Shown piece after piece: positions 16,635 through 25,009 of a DNA stretch of 64,000 bases. The notes below the pieces were generated by a model. That model worked only from the letters and a program-made list of their open reading frames with translations, had not been told where the DNA came from and searched no databases. Source of the stretch: Lacipirellula limnantheis. Lineage in GTDB: Bacteria; Planctomycetota; Planctomycetia; Pirellulales; Lacipirellulaceae. Numbering within the stretch: the first letter of the stretch is position 1; each line of letters begins with the position of its first letter. Both the position numbers and the translations under genes were made by a program. Location of the stretch: assembly GCF_007746075.1 (NCBI RefSeq), contig NZ_CP036339.1:4555786-4619785 (forward strand). Reading direction: 5' to 3'.

Positions 16635-16841
16635 ATGAGCCACAACAAGAGCAAACGCCAACTCAGCCATATCGGTCGCAACAACCGAAGCGTCTGGATT
16701 CAGCCGGCGTATCTGGTAACCGCGAAGAACGGCATTCGTGTCGTCGCCACCGCGGCCGCGGAGACGAGGGCGGAAGCGTTACAGATCGCCGAGGCCTTTG
16801 CTCTGGAGCACAAGGCAGACCAGATCATCGACCAAACCTAG
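16635..16841 (+). CDS. Small conserved protein, paralogue of 8940-9146
   Basis: 68 residues, differing from the 8940 copy only at two positions (IRV for IRI, KAD for KGD). Same upstream block and leaderless -10 (TATCGT), so promoter and gene were duplicated together. Confidence 0.75.
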   Translation: MSHNKSKRQLSHIGRNNRSVWIQPAYLVTAKNGIRVVATAAAETRAEALQIAEAFALEHKADQIIDQT

Positions 16842-16898
16842 ATGATGGCTCGCTGCACGTGGCGGGTAATTCCTAGCCCCCAATCCTCAGGGCCGGAG

Positions 16899-17177
16899 TC
16901 AGGGACGAAGTGCCGATGCCAGTGCCACCGCCGCGATAAAGCTAGGCAAGAAGCCCCACTTCCAAAACCATAGATCCACGGCCGACGGGTTCCACGGGCG
17001 TCGTAAAGCGATGAAGGCGGCGGCTAACCAAAAGCCGAGCATCGCCGCGGCGCATACGCGAGCCGTCCATCCGCGATCAAGCATCAGAGAGGAAAGGATC
17101 GCCACTGAAATCTGGACGCAGAGAGCAACGCGAGCGGCGTTGTAATAGTCACGGGAGATCAAGTCGGGAGACGCCAT
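16899..17177 (-). CDS. Small integral membrane protein
   Basis: 92 residues from ATG 17177 (TAGGAT 6 nt upstream). Three hydrophobic segments (about 15-33, 39-59, 73-90). No domain recognised. A CTAGCCCCCA repeat lies just beyond its stop. Confidence 0.65.
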   Translation of the reverse strand: MASPDLISRDYYNAARVALCVQISVAILSSLMLDRGWTARVCAAAMLGFWLAAAFIALRRPWNPSAVDLWFWKWGFLPSFIAAVALASALRP

Positions 17178-17337
17178 TCCCACATCCTAACCGCCGCCCA
17201 CAGAATGGACGTGACCGTTTTTGTATGGCGAGCTTCTCGTCGCGAAGGTTTTTGCCCGCTTCACGTTCCGTATGCCCTAGCCCCCAGCCTCCCGGCCGGG
17301 GTCCGAACCTCATCTACCAGCGAATGTCCTGTCCATT

Positions 17338-17616
17338 ATGGCCGATCCGGAACTACTGCAGCAGCTAAGAACGGCGTTCACAGCGATCGCGACAAGGGAA
17401 GTGCCGAACGAGGAGCTTGCCCGCCTCGCTCATTGAGTTCGCGACGCGATACTGGAATTAAACCGTTTAAGCCACGACGATCTCACGCCAGAGCAGTGGC
17501 AACTTTGTAGCGACATGGAGCATCGCATCCGAGAAACGGCTAAGGGTAACTTGTCCCCCCAGCCTCTACCGGCGCTCGCTGTTCGCGCGTTGGCTGCTTT
17601 TGGATGGGAAGTCTAG
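17338..17616 (+). pseudogene. Small gene with a single in-frame TGA
   Basis: ATG 17338 opens a 92-codon frame interrupted only by TGA at codon 33 (17434-17436). Before it: MADPELLQQLRTAFTAIATR. After it: VRDAILELNRLSHDDLTPEQ and WQLCSDMEHRIRET. Both halves look like one soluble helical protein. A one-base change (CGA to TGA) would explain the interruption. No family recognised. Confidence 0.55.
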
Positions 17617-17702
17617 TCCCCCTCAAACCCGCCACACCTAACCCCGCACCACTGGCCGGCAGAGGTTGAGGCCACCATGCGTAGAGCGAGAAAGAAGCAG
17701 CC

Positions 17703-18023
17703 CTAGCCCCCAGTATCCCGGCCGGGGTCAGGGGTGGAGAAGTGGCTTGCGAGATAAGCAATGGCCGGCTCCGAAAGGGTCAATGGCTCTGGACCACCGC
17801 CATCAATGAACTCAAACGCCGTGCCGAATGGCCAATCGCTTTTCACGCTGCGAGACAGAAACTCAAACCCATGATCATCGCCCCGCCAGTCGTGCCAGAA
17901 TCTCGCAATCGGTCGGTCGTCTGCATAAATGCGATACTCGTAATTTCCAGAAGACTCGCGGCATCGCGAATCAACCTGCTCAATGCGGAAGCTCGCAACC
18001 TTTGCCCGTCGACCGATCTCCAT
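17703..18023 (-). CDS. Conserved hypothetical protein ending in a dispersed repeat
   Basis: 106 residues from ATG 18023 (TACAAT 7 nt upstream). Soluble, with ASFRIEQVDSRCRESSGNYE and a C-terminal FSTPDPGRDTGG tail that is encoded by the CTAGCCCCCAG repeat, as in the 9178 and 61284 genes. Divergent from the ferredoxin gene, with starts 52 nt apart. Confidence 0.65.
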   Translation of the reverse strand: MEIGRRAKVASFRIEQVDSRCRESSGNYEYRIYADDRPIARFWHDWRGDDHGFEFLSRSVKSDWPFGTAFEFIDGGGPEPLTLSEPAIAYLASHFSTPDPGRDTGG

Positions 18024-18063
18024 GCCCCGCATTGTAACCGCCGGCACGGAAATGCAATCTGGC

Positions 18064-18069
18064 TAAAAT
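18064..18069 (+). promoter_or_regulatory. Leaderless -10 element of the ferredoxin gene
   Basis: TAAAAT ends 6 nt before ATG 18076, back to back with the divergent TACAAT for the 18023 gene (18031-18036, minus strand). Confidence 0.55.
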
Positions 18070-18075
18070 AGCCGC

Positions 18076-18417
18076 ATGAATTCACCAAGAATCGTCCGCC
18101 TGTCAGTGGATTCACGGGCCTGCCTAGCGCACGAGCTATGTGTTAAGGCATGCCCGCAAGTCTTTTCACTCGCAGAGGGGGTTGTGTCGCTAAATCCCAA
18201 CTTCCAGCAGTATTTGGAAACGCACGCCGAGCAGATCCTGAACGCTGAGGGCCTCTGCCCAACTCGTGCAATCGTTGTCGAGACAGAACCTCCCCGTCCT
18301 CAACCGCCAGCGTCGCCACTGGACCCCACACTCAAGGGAAAGTCCATCGCTGAACTACTAAGGGCAACACGCGGGCTTCCGCCGATGCCGCTTTGGTGGA
18401 AGTTTTGGCGGCGTTGA
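18076..18417 (+). CDS. Single-cluster ferredoxin
   Basis: Small electron-transfer protein, 113 residues. Cluster ligands C16-x5-C22-x3-C26-P and C61-P; the second Cys of a standard CxxCxxC is absent (CLAHELC, with His at 19). This is the spacing of 3Fe-4S or atypical 4Fe-4S ferredoxins. FSLAEGVVSLN and the terminal CPTRAI match the ferredoxin fold. A C-terminal extension of about 45 residues ends in LPLW-like aromatic/basic sequence (MPLWWKFWRR). No reductase or P450 partner is adjacent. Confidence 0.88.
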   Translation: MNSPRIVRLSVDSRACLAHELCVKACPQVFSLAEGVVSLNPNFQQYLETHAEQILNAEGLCPTRAIVVETEPPRPQPPASPLDPTLKGKSIAELLRATRGLPPMPLWWKFWRR

Positions 18418-18429
18418 CCGAACTAAGAG

Positions 18430-18650
18430 GGGCCGCACGCTTCGTTCTCGCCATCGATTCCGAGCCCCCTTCTTCGCTGCGCCAGATGCTCCCGGAAGGG
18501 TCCCATCGACTCGTCAACTCACGCCTCCTGTAGGCCCTCAGGCGGCCTGCTCTCGCGAGCTAACGGGGCAGCGCGACCTTCGCAACGCCCCTCAAAAACT
18601 GGTGCTTAAGTCGCCGTCTAGGGCGTGGCTGGAGTGCGAGAGCGACACGG
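18430..18650 (+). repeat. 3' flank of the dehydrogenase repeat, copy without the gene
   Basis: Contains CTCGTCAACTCACGCCTCCT, GGCGGCCTGCTCTCGCGAG and GGCTGGAGTGCGAGAGCGAC, the sequence that follows the truncated SDR genes at 26017, 38765 and 61992, and leads into the double palindrome. Confidence 0.7.
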
Positions 18651-18693
18651 GTGACAATTATCACGACGACGTTTTGCTGGACATCATGTCCGG
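18651..18693 (+). repeat. Double-palindrome element, copy 3
   Basis: GTGACAATTATCAC at 18651-18664 and CTGGACATCATGTCCGG at 18677-18693 (one arm mismatch). Confidence 0.85.
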
Positions 18694-18829
18694 CCAAAGT
18701 AATTCCTCGCGCGCATTATGAAGTTTGCCTTCGCGGTCTCCGCTGCCCCAGCGGCGTCAGCGCGGCACGTCGATCGTCTGGGCGAACGCCGCCGACCGAT
18801 GGGCGACGATCGCGAAGGCGGCTGGCGTC

Positions 18830-19365
18830 GGCGCAGCTGAGCGGGGTGCTGATCAACATCGTGACCGGCGCGATTGAAGTTACCAGCAGCAGCGACAAGC
18901 TCGTTGAAGCCTTCGCCAGCCCAGCGCACAGCTACCAGAAGAACATTGCCCGCCGACCGGCTTCGTTGATCGGTCGTATACCGGATGTCAGCGGCTGATT
19001 CTCACGTACATCAGCCGCTCTGGCTTGGCCCAGGATTTGCGCTCAGCGGCTTCCTCGCTCAGGACAGCCGCGCAGGGCTGCAAGGCGTCAGCGTCGTTGT
19101 CAGGGCCATTAGCGGCCATATATTCTTTCTGCCGCCTTTTGCCGGGACGGGGGTTCGACCCCCCGGCACGGCTAGTGGGTCCCCTAAGGGGATTAAGTTT
19201 TCGCAAAAACTATAAGGGTTTCAGGGACAATTAAATATCAGCTCGCTATTTAGTCTAATGGGCTGAACCCAAGGAGGACTGCCCGATGGCCAAAGATTAC
19301 ATCACTCGATTTAAGATTACCGGGGTTGCCCATAACCCCGAGCATTAAGCTGCTCGCTACCAAAC
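18830..19365 (+). repeat. Dispersed repeat A, copy 2
   Basis: Collinear with 4520-5130. The hairpin GCCGG...CCGGC has loop region TTCGA here against TCTGA in copy 1, and the next hairpin GGTCCCC-TAA-GGGGA corresponds to GGTCCCC-TTT-AGGGGA, so stems are kept while loops vary. Confidence 0.7.
19286..19348 (+). CDS. 20-residue peptide frame with strong ribosome site
   Basis: AAGGAGG 8 nt before ATG. Reads MAKDYITRFKITGVAHNPEH and TAA, one substitution from the 5049 copy and with the same early stop. Beyond the stop, this copy is joined by deletion to other repeat sequence. Either a remnant or a conserved micro-peptide. Confidence 0.35.
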   Translation: MAKDYITRFKITGVAHNPEH

Positions 19366-19412
19366 AGCGTAGCCAGCGTGCTGCTCGACGACCGAATCCG
19401 CTCAGCGCACTG

Positions 19413-19454
19413 GTGACAATTATCACGCATTAGCAGTCCGGACATAATGTCCGG
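19413..19454 (+). repeat. Double-palindrome element, copy 4
   Basis: GTGACAATTATCAC at 19413-19426 and CCGGACATAATGTCCGG at 19438-19454. Confidence 0.85.
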
Positions 19455-19739
19455 CGTTCCCCGAGACGCGGTTGGCGGGTAGGCAGTCGTTCTCCGCTGC
19501 GCTGATACCGGCGACGAGCAAGTTTGCAAGTTCCGCGTGACGCTGGTTGGGCGTTGGTGCACAACGACGCGCAGTTTGGGTCTAATGAACTGCCGCAGCG
19601 CTCGATCGACTACTAGAGCTCGCAATCAGCGACCCTCACGCCATCCGACTCCCCGCAGAGAGCTTGCTGGATCTGATGCGTGGCATTGGCTTGTGGAATT
19701 GCGCCGTCATCACTTCACCGGTCCAACTCTTGCCGGCAT

Positions 19740-19835
19740 CACCCCGCCCTGCAGAGGGGTGATCGACTTCCAACCCGGCACCGGGTTAGGTTACTTCCCT
19801 GCAACGGGTTCAAGTTGATCGGCGTCCATGGCAGT
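19740..19835 (+). repeat. Short repeat shared with 6435-6530
   Basis: GGGTTCAAGTTGATCGGCGT and CTTCCAACCCGGCACCG occur in both places, following the same upstream repeat block. Confidence 0.65.
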
Positions 19836-20049
19836 AGTGGCCATCATGACACGGAGGGTGAAGCGTGAACGGGGCATGGGCTTAGACATCCAATGCGGCA
19901 GCTCGATCGTCGTACCCGAATCACTGCGACAACGTCAGGTCCGAAGGCCGCCTCGAACAAGATCCTGCGTCACGGCCACCCGCCGACCATGCTGTGATTG
20001 CCAACGGTAGAGCACCTCGGCAAAGCTGATGACATGGGTCTTCTGCTGC

Positions 20050-20095
20050 GCGGTTGTACAACGAGCAGCGTCCGCATACCAGCCAAGGAGATGCG
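20050..20095 (+). pseudogene. Scrap of an integrase-core transposase
   Basis: Encodes LYNEQRPHTSQG, the conserved 'YNxxRPHxxLG' near the C-terminus of IS3/IS481-type rve transposases. Nothing else of the transposase or its terminal repeats is visible. Confidence 0.45.
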
Positions 20096-20245
20096 TCTGA
20101 GCTTCTGAGCGTCCGTCAATCCGGTACGCAAGCGTCGTCAGCGTGTCAACGCGTCGATCGTGAGCGTGTCCGCGGCCCGCTTCTCTGCTTCGCGGAGTCT
20201 ACAACACGGCGACCGTCGCCAGCGAAAGCGGCGACGACCGTCATC

Positions 20246-20305
20246 CCAACCAACGCTTGCCGCGAAGCAGAACGTCGCCATCGCGTAGCGGATGAACTTG
20301 GCCAT
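20246..20305 (-). pseudogene. Orphan YIRY-family N-terminal fragment
   Basis: MAKFIRYAMATFCFAASVGW, then unrelated sequence; no second helix and no TATACT promoter. Confidence 0.65.
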
Positions 20306-20451
20306 TCTCTCAAGAATCACGACCACTCCTAAAAGCAGAGCGGATGACGGTCATCCCAACCGATGCCGACCGCAGCCTGAATCGGCGTGCGCGGAAGGAT
20401 GGAATGTAACAACGCCGACGTTACCGCCCGCAGAGAGCCATGGATAGGCAA

Positions 20452-21057
20452 TTAGCAGCCTGCCCTATCCAGTACGATGTAGCCCTCTTCGTCGCAACAA
20501 TCAGTGGCGATTCGCTCAACGCGAACCGCTTGAGCCCTCAATTCTTCGACTGTGACTGTCTTTTGATTGACATCGCTTACGAAGCTATCTCTCACGCTCG
20601 CGAATGCTATAACCGCTGGCCGACCGACGGCACACCATCTGATTGCTTCCCCTACTACTGCGAGGTCGAGCCTGCCGCGACTCAGCAACCAGAGGGCATG
20701 ACCATTGCAGAAGCACATCGGGATTTTCGGCATCTTGTCGGGGGTCGCATTGGAAGGCTCGGTCAAAAAGTCTTCGATAATGCAGATCGCTTTCTCACTC
20801 CTGTCGCCGTAGTCGACCATCGCCTTCTCCAGCCACGCACTGGCAGCAATTGCATTCGCTTCATATCCGTGAGTGAAGTCCAGTTCATGAGGACGATTCG
20901 ACAAAGCCAAATAAACTGCGTCACGCTCGTCGAACAGTGGCGAGCTAAGTGCTGCAACGACGGTTCCGCTGAGATGATTATTGAGGTACGAGATGGCGGC
21001 GCTGCGCTCATGAGACTGAAGCAAAGCCAAAAATTCTTTGTTGTCCATAGCCATCAT
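20452..21057 (-). CDS. Conserved hypothetical soluble protein
   Basis: 201 residues from ATG 21057 (another ATG at 21048; both lack a clear ribosome site). Helical, with MDNKEFLALLQSHERSAAIS, FDERDAVYLALSNRPHELDF and KAICIIEDFLTEPSNATPD. No known domain. The frame extends upstream into repeat DNA, which is not taken as coding. Confidence 0.6.
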   Translation of the reverse strand: MMAMDNKEFLALLQSHERSAAISYLNNHLSGTVVAALSSPLFDERDAVYLALSNRPHELDFTHGYEANAIAASAWLEKAMVDYGDRSEKAICIIEDFLTEPSNATPDKMPKIPMCFCNGHALWLLSRGRLDLAVVGEAIRWCAVGRPAVIAFASVRDSFVSDVNQKTVTVEELRAQAVRVERIATDCCDEEGYIVLDRAGC

Positions 21058-21167
21058 CTTGGGGCGAGGAGTGAGAAGGTTTGCGGAGCCGCCTGACAGG
21101 CTAGTTTCAGGAAGCGACCGAGCCGCCTGCAAGCGCGTTTGAAAACGATTGTGCGAGAGCGACGCCG

Positions 21168-21210
21168 GTGACAATTATCACGACGAAGTTTTGCCGGACA
21201 TCATGTCCGG
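21168..21210 (+). repeat. Double-palindrome element, copy 5
   Basis: GTGACAATTATCAC at 21168-21181 and CCGGACATCATGTCCGG at 21194-21210. Confidence 0.85.
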
Positions 21211-21261
21211 CCAAAGTCATTCCGCGTGCACCCGTTATGAAGTTTGCCTTCGCGGTCTCCG

Positions 21262-21366
21262 CTACCCCAGCGGCGTCAGCGGCGGCACGTCGATTGTCTG
21301 TGCGAACAACGCCGACCAATGCGTGACAATCGCGAAGGCGGCAAGGATGGCGAGGCGGCGCTTCAT
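21262..21366 (-). pseudogene. Signal-peptide fragment of a secreted protein
   Basis: From ATG 21366 with GGAG 8 nt upstream: MKRRLAILAAFAIVTHWSAL, FAQ cleavage-like site, then TIDVPPLTPLG and stop inside repeat DNA. A second copy lies at 26470-26619. A functional-looking start and export signal, but almost no mature protein. Confidence 0.5.
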
Positions 21367-21445
21367 CGCAACAACTCCGCATGTGAAACACCGCCGCGCC
21401 GGACGACCCAGGCGCGGCCAGACGGTGGCAATCCGTCCAGAAGAC

Positions 21446-21601
21446 ATGACCGCGGCAAGTATTGCCGCCAACGAGCTTCAACAGGCTGGCTTAATTGAAG
21501 CGGAGCCGCCATCGGCTGGCAATTCTGCCCGCATTGATGTTCTACGATTCAGGGCGACTGACCTTGCGCGGCGGTTTGCGAATTCCGCGCTCGGCGATTG
21601 A
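21446..21601 (+). pseudogene. C-terminal fragment, possibly Crp/Fnr-type helix-turn-helix
   Basis: 51 codons: SIAANELQQAGLIEAE then IDVLRFRATDLARRF. 'AAxxLQxAGLI' followed by 'I-x-x-L-x-R-x-x-L' resembles the recognition helix and wing of Crp/Fnr regulators. Same fragment at 26698-26853. Assignment tentative. Confidence 0.35.
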
Positions 21602-21678
21602 ACTCAGGAGGCCACGCCCGCCCCTCGCCGCGAATCACGGGCGATTCTGTGCGGTCGGTTTCTGATACACTGCCGCGA

Positions 21679-22068
21679 ATGGGGCTGCTGCGATACATAA
21701 TGCCAAGATTCACGCTACGCGCCATGCTCGTGGCGATGACGCTGCTTTCCGCCTTCTTCGCCTACCACATCAATTGGATGCATCAACGACGACGGGAACT
21801 GGTTGCATACGAGAGTTACCACAAGCACCAATCGCGAACTGGCGATGCAGAGTATAAGGAGCGTCTACAGACCTTTTGCCATCCGTTTATGGCAAGGCTT
21901 GCCGACAATGAGCTTCCGCTAATGCTGCGCGCCCTCGGTGAGGCACCTCAGTCATACTTAGAGAAGGAATGGGACGACGAAGCCACTTGGCTCAGAGAAA
22001 CCGACCGACTTGAAGAAATCTTTCCGGAGGCGGTGATCTGGGTTGAGATGCGCGGCGGCGATCGCTAG
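21679..22068 (+). CDS. Membrane-anchored hypothetical protein
   Basis: 129 residues from ATG 21679 (TACACT 7 nt upstream). RFTLRAMLVAMTLLSAFFAY forms the membrane helix, and a soluble helical tail ends TDRLEEIFPEAVIWVEM. Same layout as the 7510 gene. Its stop overlaps the convergent 22065 gene by 4 nt. Function unknown. Confidence 0.72.
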   Translation: MGLLRYIMPRFTLRAMLVAMTLLSAFFAYHINWMHQRRRELVAYESYHKHQSRTGDAEYKERLQTFCHPFMARLADNELPLMLRALGEAPQSYLEKEWDDEATWLRETDRLEEIFPEAVIWVEMRGGDR

Positions 22069-22271
22069 CTCCCCATGCCCCGCCCTCTTTGGGGCTCTCT
22101 TCTCAGTAGACGGACTAGATCGGCGTACTCGATAGGCTGGCTCTTCGGCGATCCAGTCCGTAAATCGTCGGCTAGATTGCTAGCCACTGCCAATGTGCGT
22201 TGATCAGACATGACTCCCCAAAAGAACATGAAAAAACCGATCAGAAGATTGATAGTAAAGATGGGTTTCAT
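22065..22271 (-). CDS. Small secreted or membrane-anchored protein
   Basis: 68 residues from ATG 22271 (TAGAAT 8 nt upstream). Hydrophobic N-terminus (FTINLLIGFFMFFWGVM) then a polar tail (RTLAVASNLADDLRTG). Divergent from the 22336 gene with 64 nt between starts. Confidence 0.65.
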   Translation of the reverse strand: MKPIFTINLLIGFFMFFWGVMSDQRTLAVASNLADDLRTGSPKSQPIEYADLVRLLRREPQRGRGMGS

Positions 22272-22335
22272 ACGCCCACATTCTAACCGCCGGCGCGGGA
22301 ATGCAATCCGATGTCGACCGCTGTAAAATGACGCC

Positions 22336-22533
22336 ATGAGCCGCAGCATGCGAATCCTGAGGGATTGGCCGGAGGGCCTTAAGAAGCTCTCCATAGAGGA
22401 GCTACGCGCCCAGCGACAAGAATGGAATCGACGCCTAGGCCTTCCTCACCATCCCGCGAACCGTAAGCGGTATCAGGCGCGGGTGCGGGATATCGACGCC
22501 GAGATTGACTCTCGCAGCGACGATTCTGAGTAG
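22336..22533 (+). CDS. Small basic/acidic helical protein
   Basis: 65 residues from ATG 22336 (TAAAAT 6 nt upstream). Highly charged, probably two helices (EGLKKLSIEELRAQRQEWNR and NRKRYQARVRDIDAEIDSR). No membrane segment. Could be a coiled-coil or nucleic-acid-associated peptide; unknown. Confidence 0.65.
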   Translation: MSRSMRILRDWPEGLKKLSIEELRAQRQEWNRRLGLPHHPANRKRYQARVRDIDAEIDSRSDDSE

Positions 22534-22559
22534 CACGCGCCCCCCGACGGGGGCCCACG

Positions 22560-22900
22560 CACTTATTGCCCGCCATCGATTCCGAGCCCCCCTTTTCCTC
22601 GGAGTCTGATACTCCCGGAAGGGTCCCATCGACTCGTCAACTCACGCCTCCTGCAGGCCCCCAGGCGGCCTGCTCTCGCGAGGAAACGGGGCAGCACGAC
22701 CTCGCAGACGCCCCTCAACAGACGGGTCCTTAAATCGCCGTCTAGGGGCTGGCTGAACTGCGTCGGAAAGCGGGCGACGAACAAGTTGCCTAGCGCCAAC
22801 ATCAGCGTTCACGCGAGAGACGATTTGCGGAGCCGCCCGCCATGCTAGTTTCAGGACGCGGCCGAGCTGCGCGCAACCGCGTACTGAGCGCGAGAGCGAC
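22560..22900 (+). repeat. 3' flank of the dehydrogenase repeat, copy without the gene
   Basis: GCCATCGATTCCGAGCCCCC, CCGGAAGGGTCCCATCGACT and the following block match 18445-18650 and lead into double palindrome copy 6. Confidence 0.7.
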
Positions 22901-22904
22901 ACCG

Positions 22905-22947
22905 ATGACAATTATCACGACGAAGTTTTGCCGGACATCATGTCCGG
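22905..22947 (+). repeat. Double-palindrome element, copy 6
   Basis: ATGACAATTATCAC at 22905-22918 and CCGGACATCATGTCCGG at 22931-22947. Confidence 0.85.
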
Positions 22948-23179
22948 CCAACGTCACTCCTCGTGCACGCGTTATGAAGAGCGCCTTCGCGGTCTCCGCT
23001 ACACCAGCGGCGTCAGCGGCGGCACGTTGAACACCGCCGACCAATGGGCGACAATCGCGAAGGCGGTAAGGAAATAGCCTTAAAAGCTGCCTGAAGGCAT
23101 AACGATTGCGATGACCGGGCCGCCGCTGTCGATCATCTATTTCAATAACGCGTTTCGGCGCTTCGTGTCCATCGCGTGG

Positions 23180-23479
23180 TTATCCGTCCTTTGTTGAATC
23201 TAAGACGCGAGATGGAAGTCCAAGATACGCGAGTATTACGCACGACAACACCATCCCGAGCGCAACCAGCGAAACCACCGCAGAGCGTTTACTTGCTGCA
23301 TTGTACCGATCAATTACCATCTCCTCCATCTCGTGTTGGCGATCAGCGTCGACGAATTCGCGCAGTGGCAGATAGTAGTAGTCGGCCGTGAACGCACCGG
23401 GGCCCTGTAATCGAAAGAGTTGGAACACCACCATGAATGCCAGGAGGACAATGGCGATCGTTAGAAATGCTCGCGGCAT
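23180..23479 (-). CDS. Two-helix membrane protein
   Basis: 99 residues. Helices at about 5-23 and 68-89 flank a polar loop (DYYYLPLREFVDADRQHEME). No known family. No leaderless hexamer seen, and the start is the only reasonable ATG before the first helix. Confidence 0.6.
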   Translation of the reverse strand: MPRAFLTIAIVLLAFMVVFQLFRLQGPGAFTADYYYLPLREFVDADRQHEMEEMVIDRYNAASKRSAVVSLVALGMVLSCVILAYLGLPSRVLDSTKDG

Positions 23480-23714
23480 GGCATCATCCGATTTCAGTGA
23501 CAGAACAGAAAATATTGATCACATCGCCGGTCGATCATTTCCGTGGGATCAGCAACGGCGAACCCGACCGCCATGAATCGACGCAGAGCGAATGAGCGTC
23601 GGCTTTCCTCTTGGACGCCCTCTGGCACCCTGCTTCGGTCTCGGTGGTTCGGGTCTCGCCAATGCATCCCGCCACTCTACCGCCCCCGCGCCCCGGCCGC
23701 AAACTTGCTGTATG

Positions 23715-23912
23715 TCATCCGGACGGAGCGAGCCTAATTGCTTCACCGGCCTTCAGAGTGAGGTGTATAGCCCAGATGGTGAGAGCCGCGAAGGGAATAG
23801 CATTCAGCCACTTAATTGGGCCCACGTCGCGTGCCTTAGCGCAGTCACGAAGAATCAGACACGTTATCGCTAAACTCGCCATTGCGACGGTTTGTGGGAT
23901 GATTAGCATCAT
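23715..23912 (-). CDS. Two-helix membrane protein
   Basis: 65 residues from ATG 23912 (TATATT 8 nt upstream). Hydrophobic segments about 2-20 and 35-54. Function unknown. Confidence 0.6.
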   Translation of the reverse strand: MMLIIPQTVAMASLAITCLILRDCAKARDVGPIKWLNAIPFAALTIWAIHLTLKAGEAIRLAPSG

Positions 23913-24028
23913 GCCCCCCAAATATACCCGCTCGCGACGGACGGGGCGAAAGCTAGCCCTAGCCGCCCGCCATCCAAGCCAATGCCCCTCGCGTTCAGAT
24001 TTGAACCCATGGCCCCGGCCTGACTAAA

Positions 24029-24056
24029 GTGGAACTTCACACGCCGAAGGTTCCAC
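24029..24056 (+). promoter_or_regulatory. Inverted repeat before the Rrf2 gene, probable operator
   Basis: GTGGAAC (24029-24035) and GTTCCAC (24050-24056), ending 1 nt before ATG 24058 and following TAAAGT (24025-24030). The same arms precede the 37172 Rrf2 gene. Likely autoregulation. Confidence 0.6.
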
Positions 24057-24057
24057 G

Positions 24058-24471
24058 ATGAAGCTGACCAAAACCAGCGCCTACGCCCTGACCGCCTGCC
24101 TGCAGCTCGCTGCGGCGAAGCCGGGTGCGACGCTGAACACTGAGTCGATCTGCGGCCCCGCCAACATGCCGCCGCGGTACGTCATTCAGATGCTGAGTCA
24201 GCTGGTGAAGGCCGGGGTCGTCAGCGGTAGGACGGGGCGCGGCGGCGGCTACACACTTGCCAAGCCCGCAGCCAAGATCTCGCTACTGGCCATCATCGAA
24301 GCCGTGGAGGGACCGTTGGCGAACAGCGGTGCTATCGACGCGTCGCACCTTCCCGCCAAGCCCCGCAAAGCGATCGAAGGGGCGTGTGCTGCCATCGTGG
24401 CGGACGCTCGCAAGCGATTGGCTTCAATTACGCTCGCGGAGTTGCGGGCGGCGAAGGCGGCTACGCTTTGA
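24058..24471 (+). CDS. Rrf2-family transcriptional regulator
   Basis: Winged-helix repressor, 137 residues, normal length for the family. Start MKLTKTSAYALTACLQLAAA, recognition region MPPRYVIQMLSQLVKAGVV, wing GRGGGYTLAKPA and the conserved IIEAVEGPLANSG. The three cysteines that hold an Fe-S cluster in IscR or NsrR are absent in the expected region, so it is probably a cluster-free or thiol-independent member. Its 3' end overlaps the convergent 24461 gene by 11 nt. Paralogue at 37172; decayed copy at 7980. Confidence 0.88.
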   Translation: MKLTKTSAYALTACLQLAAAKPGATLNTESICGPANMPPRYVIQMLSQLVKAGVVSGRTGRGGGYTLAKPAAKISLLAIIEAVEGPLANSGAIDASHLPAKPRKAIEGACAAIVADARKRLASITLAELRAAKAATL

Positions 24472-24868
24472 TCATGGCCTGCCGGTGACGCAATTCGCGA
24501 GCGAGGCGTTTCAACCTTGCGGCATTCTTTGGCTCGGCCGCTTGTCCCGAGAGCCATACGCTGTTCACTGTCAAGAAGCATTCGGCCACTCGCCGGTTTT
24601 CTCTAGCTGCTGTACCGATGCGGGGGAGCACCAAATCGAAGTGATGCTCAATTAAGTGCTCAAACAAGCAGCACCATAGAGCGGCTCGGAGGTCAGCGCC
24701 GGGGCGGCGAGCCCATTTCAGAGCAAAGTCGCTCACCGCGATCGGATCGGAAGCGATGAATTCACCAACTCGTATAATCGCTTGCCATCGCGAATCGTCC
24801 GTCGCTCGCCCGGGTAGAAAGCGTTCGGCTTCAACTACTACGTCAGCAACTGTCGGCTGTTTCGCCAT
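24461..24868 (-). CDS. Conserved hypothetical helical protein
   Basis: 135 residues from ATG 24868. Helical, HEAT-like appearance: AIIRVGEFIASDPIAVSDFA, ADLRAALWCCLFEHLIEHHF. The first residues MAKQPTVADVVVEAERFLPG look like a native N-terminus. No motif of known function. The upstream TAGATG at 8 nt is a weak leaderless match. Confidence 0.65.
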   Translation of the reverse strand: MAKQPTVADVVVEAERFLPGRATDDSRWQAIIRVGEFIASDPIAVSDFALKWARRPGADLRAALWCCLFEHLIEHHFDLVLPRIGTAARENRRVAECFLTVNSVWLSGQAAEPKNAARLKRLARELRHRQAMIKA

Positions 24869-25009
24869 TCTCGCCACATCTACCGCTCTCGCTCCCCGGC
24901 CGCAAACTTTCCCGTTTCCTGCCTCCGATTTGGGCTCCGCCAGCCCGCTGGCCGCAAGATGTGCGATTGGCAAGCGTATGTTTCTTGCGCTGCCGTTATC
25001 CTGGCCGCC

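Noticed and set aside
19135..19170. tmRNA or tRNA 3' end (GGGGGTTCGACCCCCC)
   Set aside because: No matching 5' acceptor strand upstream and no CCA; the other copy has TCTGA in the loop. It is a plain hairpin.
20054..20332. Complete insertion sequence
   Set aside because: Only the YNEQRPH scrap is visible; no DDE residues, terminal inverted repeats or target duplication.
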